From: Listeria marthii FSL S4-120
GTDB lineage: Bacteria > Bacillota > Bacilli > Lactobacillales > Listeriaceae
Length of the DNA stretch: 6,242 bases
Direction of reading: 5' to 3'
Assembly: GCA_000183865.1 (NCBI GenBank)
Contig: CM001047.1
Coordinates: 551,006 to 557,247 of the forward strand
Part shown: piece by piece, positions 1 to 6,242 of the stretch
Layout: each line of letters opens with the position of its first letter
Position numbering within the stretch: the stretch's first letter is position 1
Program-made: the position numbers and the translations under genes
Notes under the pieces: generated by a model
Told to the model about the DNA's origin: nothing
What the model saw: the letters and a program-made list of their open reading frames with translations, nothing else
Databases searched by the model: none

Positions 1-1404
1 TGTGTTTTTATTATCACGATTATAGCGTTGTTTGTGCCGCCGTATATTGGTATGGCTGACAATGGAGACTTTTTCCGGATATTCTCAAGCAATGGATTAT
101 TTGTGAATAATACGAATTATGATGCGCTGCAATTTGGGCATTTTGTGAAAGAGTTTGGGATTTATCAGTATTTTAATGAAAATCAAGTGGCAATTTACTC
201 GTCGCAAAGTATTTTTATCCAAATAGCGCTTCTTTTAAATAAGCTTTTTTGGTCAACGACGGTTTTTGATGTACGTTTTTTAGGTGGATTACAATTAGCA
301 CTTCTTTTGCCGGCGATTTATTTGTTGGTGGCGGGTTTAACGGCGAAAATGAAAGGCTGGTCGGGGTATGTCGTTGCGGCGCTTACGGTATTTATTTTTG
401 CGGATACGGCTTATACAGCTTATTTTAACTCGTTTTTCAGTGAAGGACTTATTTTGATTATGATGCTGTATATTTCGGCGGGATTTTTGCTTTTATATCA
501 GCATAAATATAATGATTATGCGATGCTAGGTTTGATTTTTGTGGCATCACTTATTTTAATTACGGCTAAACAGCAGAACGCGCCGATTGCAGTTGTTATT
601 GCGGTTTGCGGGATCCTCGTATTTTTTATTCGGAAAAATCGGGCGTTTCGGATTTCCGCTGCGGCGACTTTTTTGGTGATTTTCTTGAGCGGGGTAGTGA
701 TGTACGCTTTTATTCCCGGGGAGTTTGTGACGATAAATCAGTATCAAACCATGACTCGTGGGGTGTTGCTTGATTCGGAAAATCCGGAGAAATCACTTGA
801 GGAAATGGGGATGAATTCGGAATTCGCTTTACTTAAAGGAACGAATTTTTATCAAAAATATAAAATGATTGATTTGGATTCGCCGTTGATGGAAAAGGAA
901 TTTTATCCTAACTATAATTTTGTCACGGTTTTAAGTTATTATTTGGAAAATCCGAAACAATTCGGGAAAATACTCGATTTGTCGGCGCAAAATAGTTTTT
1001 CGATTCGTCCGTTTGAGATGGGGAATTTTGAAAAGGCGACGGGGTATAAATTTAAAGAGAAAACGCATTTTTTCTCGGCTTATAGTGATATGAAAGAAAA
1101 ATTTGCTCCGGCGAAATTTACGTTTTTAATTTTATGGGCGCTAGTTTTTCTGATTTGTTATGGGGTGAGTGCGTTTAAACATTTCCGGGAGAAGAATATT
1201 CGTGGGACGCTGCTGTTTGATTTGATTGTCTTGCTGATTGGTTCCGGGTTTGCGGTGATTTTGGTGACGATTGTTGGTGACGGGGAAGCGGATTTGACGA
1301 AGCATAATTTCCTATTTAATGTTTGTTTTGATTTAACGATATTAATTGGTGCGGCTTCATTGCTCGAAGTTTATTTGAAGAAACGAGGTGAGCGGAATGC
1401 GTAA
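1..1404 (+). CDS. pssA: PssA-type polytopic membrane protein of the exopolysaccharide operon (5' partial)
   Basis: The reading frame is open from base 1, so the true start lies upstream; the in-frame TTG at 28 is not a credible start, since it falls inside a hydrophobic segment with no ribosome binding site. The fragment has 467 residues and about ten membrane segments: roughly 1-15, 92-114, 121-140, 147-166, 174-189, 194-211, 220-238, 373-392, 404-425 and 436-458. Basic residues (KMK, IRKNR, FKHFREK, KKRGER) follow alternate segments. This places the first loop, with the acidic motif ADNGDFFR at 19-26, and the large 239-372 loop outside the cell. A short outside loop near 427-436 carries GDGEADLTKHN. 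Acidic first-loop residues in a multispanning protein suggest a GT-C-type, lipid-linked-sugar glycosyltransferase; similarity to WsfD-like glycan transferases is possible but unverified. It is the gene before pssB, which it overlaps by 8 bp. A role in decorating or exporting the polymer is inference; the pssA identity rests on gene order. Confidence 0.82.
   Translation, partial: CVFIITIIALFVPPYIGMADNGDFFRIFSSNGLFVNNTNYDALQFGHFVKEFGIYQYFNENQVAIYSSQSIFIQIALLLNKLFWSTTVFDVRFLGGLQLALLLPAIYLLVAGLTAKMKGWSGYVVAALTVFIFADTAYTAYFNSFFSEGLILIMMLYISAGFLLLYQHKYNDYAMLGLIFVASLILITAKQQNAPIAVVIAVCGILVFFIRKNRAFRISAAATFLVIFLSGVVMYAFIPGEFVTINQYQTMTRGVLLDSENPEKSLEEMGMNSEFALLKGTNFYQKYKMIDLDSPLMEKEFYPNYNFVTVLSYYLENPKQFGKILDLSAQNSFSIRPFEMGNFEKATGYKFKEKTHFFSAYSDMKEKFAPAKFTFLILWALVFLICYGVSAFKHFREKNIRGTLLFDLIVLLIGSGFAVILVTIVGDGEADLTKHNFLFNVCFDLTILIGAASLLEVYLKKRGERNA
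1385..1390 (+). promoter_or_regulatory. Ribosome binding site that fixes the pssB start
   Basis: GAGGTG lies six bases before the ATG at 1397, inside the end of pssA. The alternative in-frame GTG at 1388 is part of this Shine-Dalgarno sequence itself and has no other one upstream, so the ATG at 1397 is preferred. The overlap with the pssA stop (ATGCGTAA, 1397-1404) suggests translational coupling. Confidence 0.8.
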
Positions 1405-2893
1405 AAAAATCATGATTAGTCTTCTGCTTGCGCTCGTCATTTTAATGGTAAGTGAACGTCCTGTTGCGGCAAAAGCGAATAGTGAGGTCATCGTTTTTTA
1501 TGATAGTTTGGCAAAAGGAACGGCTAACGAGGGAAATATCGACTCGCTACTTCGAATGTTAAATAGTTTGGGCAAACGGGTGACGATTTATTCTTGGGGT
1601 GAAAATCCAGATTTAAGTCAAGCGAGCGAAATTATCGTGTTGCAAAATAAAAACGATGGCTTAACAGCTGAATGGGCGGATAAATTAGCTAAAAGCAAGG
1701 CGCAAATTGCATATATTGGCGCAAACCCACCGACATTTTTAGCAGATAAATTGCAGCTGAAAACTAAGCCGGTTACAGATACTTCTATCATTTTTCAAAC
1801 GGAAGCAGACCTGGCAGGGAAACCGCAACTCATCAATGAAACCAATCTCATTACTTCTTTTAAAGGAGAAGGGTTTGGCGAAATGGATGCGGCGGAAAAT
1901 GGTAAAGCTACGTACGGCGTTTGGGCTGGTAACTATGCTTACGCGCCAATGTTCCAAGCCGACAATACGAGCGAATTTGCATTGATGGATTTATTAAAAG
2001 CCGTGTTCGATATTAAAACAACATCCAACCAATATGCGCTTATTACAGATGTGAACCCGTTTGTTGATTTTAATTTACTTAAAAAAACAGCCGATACTTT
2101 TTATGCAAAGGGGATTCCTTTTATTGTGAGTGCGGGGCCGGTTTTTTATAATCAAGATTTCCAAGCTGCGAAAAATTATACGGAGATTTTGCGGTATGTT
2201 CAGGCGAAAAACGGCACTATTATGATGAATGTTCCAGTAGTTACATACGGAGATAGTCCGCCGGGAGAATTGGAGAGCATCGTGCAGAAATCCGTGCATT
2301 TCTTCGCGGAAAATGATGTGGCGCCGGTTGGGGTTACAGCGGAATTATACTGGAATTTTGATAAAGTGTATGGCGTTGAAGGCTTTGCACCGTTTAATAC
2401 GGGGATTTTACTGCCGAACCAAAAAGTTATCTATACGACGAAAAAAAACAACGGCAGTGCATTTGAAAAGTCACCATATAGCGTGGCGAGTGATTTTTAC
2501 GAAACAATGTCGGATAGAAAAAATTTCCCGGTCGATATTGCGGTCACTTATTCGTTTTTCAATAATGAGAAGGAAATAAATGCAGCTGAGGACAAACTAG
2601 CTGGCGAAAATATTAGTGATTTTAGATTTCAAGATCACAGGGTGAAAACGAGCAAAGATACGATTGAATCAAGCGCGGGTTCGCTGTATATCAATAATCA
2701 ATCTGTGACGCTTGATGGCGATTTGAAATATATTAAAATACATGCGAAAACGGTGAAACAAGCGGGGAGTTTAGAAGGGTTTTTCGGCTATCAAAATACC
2801 TTTTTCACGATAGTTATTGTACTTTCGCTTGGTATTATTGGGATTTTGTTTGTTTTTGGGTACCGACTTTACATGAAAAAATATATGAAATGA
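1397..2893 (+). CDS. pssB: PssB: membrane-anchored extracytoplasmic DUF2334 (YdaL-type) deacetylase-like protein
   Basis: A 498-residue protein. It has a signal peptide (MRKK, hydrophobic 5-18, Ala-rich cleavage region PVAAKA near 22-27) and one C-terminal membrane helix at about 467-489 with a short basic tail, so nearly the whole chain lies outside the cell. Residues about 29-205 form an alternating strand/helix domain (VIVFYDS, VTIYSWG, IIVLQN, QIAYIG). Residues about 210-385 look like DUF2334, a polysaccharide-deacetylase-like family: ITDV at 216-219 and GIPFIVSAGPVF at 239-250 fit its first strands. The family's usual histidine motif (HGYTH type) is not seen; NVPVVTYGD (278-286) stands at that position, so the metal site looks incomplete and deacetylase activity is doubtful. 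The start was chosen by the ribosome binding site at 1385; the gene overlaps pssA by 8 bp and is 10 bp before pssC. Likely role, by context: a structural or accessory partner in synthesis or export of the polymer. The name is from gene order and recognition. Confidence 0.88.
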   Translation: MRKKIMISLLLALVILMVSERPVAAKANSEVIVFYDSLAKGTANEGNIDSLLRMLNSLGKRVTIYSWGENPDLSQASEIIVLQNKNDGLTAEWADKLAKSKAQIAYIGANPPTFLADKLQLKTKPVTDTSIIFQTEADLAGKPQLINETNLITSFKGEGFGEMDAAENGKATYGVWAGNYAYAPMFQADNTSEFALMDLLKAVFDIKTTSNQYALITDVNPFVDFNLLKKTADTFYAKGIPFIVSAGPVFYNQDFQAAKNYTEILRYVQAKNGTIMMNVPVVTYGDSPPGELESIVQKSVHFFAENDVAPVGVTAELYWNFDKVYGVEGFAPFNTGILLPNQKVIYTTKKNNGSAFEKSPYSVASDFYETMSDRKNFPVDIAVTYSFFNNEKEINAAEDKLAGENISDFRFQDHRVKTSKDTIESSAGSLYINNQSVTLDGDLKYIKIHAKTVKQAGSLEGFFGYQNTFFTIVIVLSLGIIGILFVFGYRLYMKKYMK

Positions 2894-2897
2894 GGTG
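2892..2897 (+). promoter_or_regulatory. Ribosome binding site of pssC overlapping the pssB stop codon
   Basis: GAGGTG shares its first two bases with the pssB TGA stop (2891-2893) and lies six bases before the pssC ATG at 2904. It is the same motif and spacing as at the pssA/pssB junction. Ribosomes finishing pssB would sit on this site, favouring coupled or re-initiated translation. Confidence 0.75.
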
Positions 2898-2903
2898 AAA
2901 TAA

Positions 2904-4154
2904 ATGGTTGTTGCAGATTATTTAGCATTATTCGCGGTGGTATGTATTTGGGGACTGTTGTTGATTAATATCGTGTTGATTGTTTCGGGGTACGTTTATT
3001 ATTTGAAAAATGAAGCGCGAAAAGTCCCGGAAATACCAGCGGAAGTACCATTTGTTTCTGTCATGGTGCCGGCCCATAATGAAGGAAAAGTTATTGTGAA
3101 AACAGTGGAGTCGCTGTTGGCGTTTGAATATCCGATTGATCGCTATGAAATTATAGTCATCAATGATAATTCGTCGGATAATAGCGCAGAACTTTTGGCG
3201 GCCATTCAAGCGAAAAATCCAACACGCTTGTTGAAAATTATTAATACCGATAACATCACGGGCGGAAAAGGGAAATCGAATGCGCTCAATATCGGATTTG
3301 CGGAAAGTCGCGGTGAACTGGTGGCGATTTACGATGCGGATAATACGCCAGAACGGCAAGCGTTAAAGATTCTGGTTGGCGAGATTACGAATGATGCGAA
3401 ACTTGGCGCGGTTATTGGTAAATTCAGGACGCGAAATCGAAACGCCAGCTGGCTCACACGCTTCATTAATATCGAAACGCTAAGCTTTCAGTGGATGGCT
3501 CAGGCCGGCAGATGGGCGCTGTTCAAACTATGCACGATTCCGGGTACCAATTTTATCGTGAGAAGATCGCTCCTAGAAGAAATCGGTGGCTGGGACGTGA
3601 AAGCTGTCGCGGAAGATACCGAAATCAGTTTCCGGATTTATATGATGGGTTACCGGATTAAATTTCAAGCGAAGGCCGTCACTTGGGAACAAGAACCACA
3701 AACTTTGCCAGTCTGGTTTAAACAACGCTCCAGATGGGCAAAAGGCAATATCTACGTGATTTTGAAAAATGTTCCATTACTTTTTAAACGAGAAGGTAGA
3801 CGTGTTCGCTTTGATATTTTGTACTTTTTATCGATTTACTTTTTATTATTAACTTCTTTGATTGTTAGTGATGTTTTACTTGTGTTATATGCGCTCGGAC
3901 TTGTACATACAACGCTTGCCGGACTTAGTGGGGCGCTTTGGTTACTTGCTATTTTACTTTTTGTTGCAGGTACTTTTATTACGCTTACCACTGAAAAAGG
4001 GGAAATTAGTTTTTCGAATGTGTTATTTATTATGTTGATGTATGTGACTTATTGCCAACTTTGGATGGTGGTCGCCGCATATGGATTCTTTATTTTCTTA
4101 AAAGATACTGTACTAAAAAGGGAAACCAAATGGTATAAAACCGAGCGTTTCTAA
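2904..4154 (+). CDS. pssC: PssC: processive family-2 glycosyltransferase (exopolysaccharide synthase, BcsA/IcaA-like, no PilZ)
   Basis: A 416-residue membrane glycosyltransferase expected to polymerise a UDP-sugar (UDP-ManNAc in the published Listeria system) and extrude the chain. One membrane segment at about 8-33 precedes a cytoplasmic GT-A domain at about 50-290. It has PAHNE (56-60), nucleotide-binding IND (Asp88), the DxD metal motif YDADN (Asp144, Asp146), an acceptor-site loop TIPGTNFIVR (211-220), AEDTE with likely catalytic base Asp238, and the processive-enzyme motif QRSRW (274-278). Three further membrane segments follow (about 306-330, 341-361, 372-397), and the chain ends in a KWYKTER tail. 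All catalytic motifs are intact. The length resembles IcaA/PgaC-type synthases; unlike BcsA there is no C-terminal PilZ domain, so c-di-GMP control must come from another protein. A GAGGTG site six bases upstream supports the ATG. It is flanked by pssB (10 bp) and pssD (15 bp). The class is certain; the sugar specificity is inferred from literature on the operon. Confidence 0.95.
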   Translation: MVVADYLALFAVVCIWGLLLINIVLIVSGYVYYLKNEARKVPEIPAEVPFVSVMVPAHNEGKVIVKTVESLLAFEYPIDRYEIIVINDNSSDNSAELLAAIQAKNPTRLLKIINTDNITGGKGKSNALNIGFAESRGELVAIYDADNTPERQALKILVGEITNDAKLGAVIGKFRTRNRNASWLTRFINIETLSFQWMAQAGRWALFKLCTIPGTNFIVRRSLLEEIGGWDVKAVAEDTEISFRIYMMGYRIKFQAKAVTWEQEPQTLPVWFKQRSRWAKGNIYVILKNVPLLFKREGRRVRFDILYFLSIYFLLLTSLIVSDVLLVLYALGLVHTTLAGLSGALWLLAILLFVAGTFITLTTEKGEISFSNVLFIMLMYVTYCQLWMVVAAYGFFIFLKDTVLKRETKWYKTERF

Positions 4155-4169
4155 AAAGGAGAGTGCCTA

Positions 4170-6215
4170 ATGAAAAAATTAACTGTAATTGGGCTGCTTG
4201 TTTTCGCCGTACTATTTCTGTATAGGCCAGACGTTTTCGCAGCAGATAAAAATTATCAAACAGTTTTTGGAACAGATAAAACCGCCCAAGGAAAATTCAC
4301 GACGACAAAACAAAACTTCACGGTGGAAAATTACTGGGACGTGTCGAGCGCAAATGTGAAGCTTGTTTACACAATTACCCAGCTGAGTGAAAAAGAAATT
4401 TCGACCATGACGCTGAAAATAAACGATGTCGCATTTTACTCTTTTAAACCGGATAAAACCGACAAAGGAACGCGACAAATTGAAATCGAAATTCCGAAAG
4501 ATAAGCTAAAAAAAGGGATTAACGTTCTATCCATCGAAAGCTTTGTCTACACTGATTTGCCAGATGGTCGTTGTACAATTGATGACACGCCGGCAAACTG
4601 GTTGCAATTCGATAAAACGAGTGCAGTAAACGTATCGTATTCTGATAAGGCTTTTCAAAAAACAATTGCGGACTTTGGCGAGCGATTCACTGGCATTGAT
4701 ACAGTGAAAAGTGGACAAGGCGTAGTAGCTGTTTCGAACAAAGCGGGCGACGCGGAACTTGGCGCAGCACTTGAAGGACTTTCTGGCTTTTCTGCGGCGA
4801 ACACGTTAGAAGATAAAAATATCGCTTTTGGTCAATACGAAGAAGCTGGAACGCGCGATGGCAAAAATTATGTCACTCTTTTTTCAAGCTATGACAATTT
4901 GCCAAATGACCTGAAATCCCAAATACAAGACGATAAAAAACTAGAAAAGCAAGCACTTTTCCAAGTAGTGACAGTAGGCAATACGAACACTCTAGTGATT
5001 ACTTCCAAATCAAACGATGCTCTTAAAAAAGCCGGCAAACTAATCGCAAACCAAAATTACTTAAGCCAGCTTGGAACAAATACAAAATGGCTAACAACGG
5101 ACGAAAAAATCGATACACCGGCGACTAATGTTGATAAAAACACCAAACTAACAACAACTGGCGATAAACTAAAAGGAATTGGCCACATCACCCAAGATTA
5201 CTTTATCAGCATGCCGGCCAACCGAAGTGCCTCTACAGGAACCGAAGTATCGCTTGATTTCAGATACGCACAAAACTTGGATTTCGAGCATTCGTTAGTA
5301 ACGATTTTAGTGAACGGCAAACCAATCGGCAGCCAAAAACTTTCTGCTAAAAAAGCGAATGACGATAAAGTAACCTTCCAAATTCCAAGCGATTTAAATG
5401 TAAAAGGTGATTTTTCAGTTACTGTGGCCTTTGATTTAGTCCTAACGAATAATTATTGTGGTTTTATTGCGGATTCCGAAATTCCGTGGGCATATATCAC
5501 ACCAGAATCTGTCATTAACTTGAACACAAGCGAAGAAACAGATTTACTTTTTGAGCAATATCCATATCCATTCATTGCTGACGGCGACTTTAACAATGCG
5601 GTGGTTGTTGTTCCTGATGAACTTACAACAGACGATACCGATTCATTAGCAAATATTTTCAATCTACTAGGTCGCTTCCATGACGGAAATAGAGGCAACC
5701 TGACTGCGATGCACGCTGCAAACTGGAAAAAGCCGAAAGAAGGCTCGAATATTATCGCAGTTGGCACGATGAACAACAATCCTGTCATAAAAAACGCCAA
5801 TGACGACCTATATTTCCAGTACAATAAATCGGGAAGTTATTTCCTTTCCAATGAAAAAATCTCCATCGAAAAAAATTACGGCAAACAACTCGGCAGCGTA
5901 CAATTGATCACGTCAGATGGCATGCCGATTCTCGCAGTCACTGGCCCGGGCGCAAAACAAACCGAGCTAGGTTCTGATTTAATCGCAACAAAAGCCAACT
6001 TAGCAGAAATTTACGGAGATGGCGCCATTGTTGATACTGACAACACGATCCATTCCTACCGATTCAAAAAAGCATCCGACACAAAAGAAGAAAGTTTTGG
6101 GACGAAAATTAGTAATAACAAAGAAGTAACCGTGTTTGGAGCATTCGCGCTACTAACAATTGTTATCCTAATTGTCGCAGTCCTACTAATCTTGCGTAAA
6201 TATCGCCGGAAGTGA
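4170..6215 (+). CDS. pssD: PssD: BcsB-like extracytoplasmic polysaccharide synthase subunit (YdaN-type)
   Basis: A 681-residue protein. It has a signal peptide (MKK, hydrophobic 4-17, likely cleavage after DVFA at 24) and one C-terminal membrane helix (about 654-676) ending in RKYRRK, so the main body is outside the cell and tethered. The body follows the BcsB plan: carbohydrate-binding domain 1 (about 50-158), a first alpha/beta domain (about 160-305), carbohydrate-binding domain 2 (about 340-452), and a second alpha/beta domain (about 455-630). Both binding domains end with a similar Cys-acidic-Trp block: CTIDDTPANW from Cys135 and CGFIADSEIPW from Cys430. These are the only two cysteines. 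In cellulose synthase, BcsB docks on BcsA and guides the emerging chain; here the partner should be PssC, encoded 15 bp upstream. AAGGAG at 4156-4161, eight bases before the ATG, supports the start. It lies 14 bp before the next gene. Family assignment is strong; binding of this particular polymer is inferred. Confidence 0.92.
   Translation: MKKLTVIGLLVFAVLFLYRPDVFAADKNYQTVFGTDKTAQGKFTTTKQNFTVENYWDVSSANVKLVYTITQLSEKEISTMTLKINDVAFYSFKPDKTDKGTRQIEIEIPKDKLKKGINVLSIESFVYTDLPDGRCTIDDTPANWLQFDKTSAVNVSYSDKAFQKTIADFGERFTGIDTVKSGQGVVAVSNKAGDAELGAALEGLSGFSAANTLEDKNIAFGQYEEAGTRDGKNYVTLFSSYDNLPNDLKSQIQDDKKLEKQALFQVVTVGNTNTLVITSKSNDALKKAGKLIANQNYLSQLGTNTKWLTTDEKIDTPATNVDKNTKLTTTGDKLKGIGHITQDYFISMPANRSASTGTEVSLDFRYAQNLDFEHSLVTILVNGKPIGSQKLSAKKANDDKVTFQIPSDLNVKGDFSVTVAFDLVLTNNYCGFIADSEIPWAYITPESVINLNTSEETDLLFEQYPYPFIADGDFNNAVVVVPDELTTDDTDSLANIFNLLGRFHDGNRGNLTAMHAANWKKPKEGSNIIAVGTMNNNPVIKNANDDLYFQYNKSGSYFLSNEKISIEKNYGKQLGSVQLITSDGMPILAVTGPGAKQTELGSDLIATKANLAEIYGDGAIVDTDNTIHSYRFKKASDTKEESFGTKISNNKEVTVFGAFALLTIVILIVAVLLILRKYRRK
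4317..4643 (+). repeat. First copy of the duplicated carbohydrate-binding module of pssD (diverged protein-level repeat)
   Basis: Codons about 50-158 of pssD. The order is a beta-rich stretch (VKLVYTI, MTLKINDVAFYSF, IEIEIPKDKLKKGINVLSIES), then Cys135, an acidic pair and Trp144, and then a strand ending in AVNVSY. The second copy at 5193-5525 repeats this order. The similarity is at protein pattern level only, not at DNA level, and fits the CBD1/CBD2 duplication known in BcsB. Confidence 0.6.
5193..5525 (+). repeat. Second copy of the duplicated carbohydrate-binding module of pssD
   Basis: Codons about 342-452 of pssD. It repeats the order of the first copy: VSLDFRYA, then VTILVNGKPIGSQ, then VTFQIPSDLNVKGDFSVTVAFDL, then Cys430, acidic residues, Trp440 and a strand ending in SVINLN. 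The lysine-rich linker around 390-400 is more hydrophilic than in copy one. It corresponds to CBD2 of BcsB. Confidence 0.6.
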
Positions 6216-6229
6216 GGGAGAAATAAAAA

Positions 6230-6242
6230 ATGAAAAAAATGA
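6230..6242 (+). CDS. pssE: Start of the next operon gene, probably pssE (degenerate GGDEF c-di-GMP receptor), 3' partial
   Basis: Only four full codons are visible (MKKM). They are preceded by GGGAG at 6216-6220, nine bases before the ATG, and begin 14 bp after the pssD stop. This spacing and ribosome binding site are like those of the other genes, so a real start is likely. The identity comes only from gene order: in the Listeria operon the gene after pssD is pssE, a membrane protein with a degenerate GGDEF domain that binds c-di-GMP and activates synthesis. Nothing in the visible residues can confirm this. Confidence 0.6.

Noticed and set aside
28..30. TTG as the start codon of the first gene
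   Set aside because: The frame is open back to base 1 with hydrophobic codons (VFIITIIAL) that complete a first membrane segment, and no ribosome binding site precedes the TTG. The gene is cut by the window edge.
1388..1390. GTG as an alternative pssB start
   Set aside because: It is part of the GAGGTG ribosome binding site for the ATG at 1397 and has no good site of its own.
2313..2579. 88-codon open frame on the plus strand inside pssB
   Set aside because: It is out of frame with the intact pssB reading frame, and its Arg-rich composition is unlike a real protein. A shadow frame.
2928..3359. 143-codon open frame on the minus strand inside pssC
   Set aside because: It lies antisense to the catalytic domain of a fully motif-supported gene. 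Its translation is rich in Arg, Ile, Asn and His with no recognisable domain, typical of a shadow frame.
5453..5824. 123-codon open frame on the minus strand inside pssD
   Set aside because: It lies antisense to the BcsB-like region, its hydrophobic start gives no known family, and I see no supporting context. Treated as chance.
1..6242. Shift from T-rich coding sequence in the first gene to A-rich in the fourth, as a sign of transfer
   Set aside because: The first gene encodes a very hydrophobic membrane protein (T-rich codons) and the fourth a Lys/Asn/Asp-rich secreted protein (A-rich codons). Protein composition explains the change, and the operon is continuous.
1..6242. Mobile elements, CRISPR arrays, RNA genes, internal terminators or promoters
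   Set aside because: No transposase, direct-repeat array, tRNA-like fold or GC hairpin followed by a T run was seen. All gaps between genes are 15 bp or less, leaving no room for them.

Overview
The window is an AT-rich, gapless stretch of a low-GC Gram-positive genome. It is packed with four same-strand (+) genes and the first few codons of a fifth. Gene order, protein architectures and GAGGTG-type ribosome binding sites match my memory of the Pss exopolysaccharide operon of Listeria (pssA-pssE, the lmo0527-lmo0531 region of L. monocytogenes). That operon corresponds to the ydaJKLMN-type loci of Bacillus. The assignment comes from recognition, not a database search. The genus is fairly secure; the species within Listeria cannot be fixed from this window.

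Layout: 1-1404 is a polytopic membrane protein (PssA-type), cut at its 5' end by the window edge. 1397-2893 is a secreted, membrane-anchored DUF2334 / deacetylase-like protein (PssB, YdaL-type). 2904-4154 is a processive family-2 glycosyltransferase related to cellulose synthase BcsA but without a PilZ domain (PssC, YdaM-type). 4170-6215 is a BcsB-like extracytoplasmic protein with a signal peptide and a C-terminal membrane anchor (PssD, YdaN-type). 6230-6242 holds the start of a further gene, expected from gene order to be pssE, the degenerate-GGDEF c-di-GMP receptor (YdaK-type).

The genes overlap by 8 bp or are separated by 10-15 bp. Each internal start has a good Shine-Dalgarno sequence. 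I see no internal promoter or terminator, so this is one transcription unit whose promoter lies upstream and whose end lies downstream of the window.

Expected working model: PssC polymerises a nucleotide-activated N-acetylhexosamine on the cytoplasmic side and pushes the chain through its own membrane channel. PssD and PssB sit on the outer face as partners receiving the chain. PssA, a multi-spanning protein with a GT-C-like plan, may decorate it. PssE would supply the c-di-GMP control that PilZ supplies in BcsA. The published Listeria polymer (from memory) is beta-1,4-linked N-acetylmannosamine with galactose side residues.

The system is therefore already described. The points worth a second look are the apparent loss of the deacetylase metal ligands in PssB, the possible GT-C glycosyltransferase identity of PssA, and a duplicated Cys/Trp carbohydrate-binding module in PssD.
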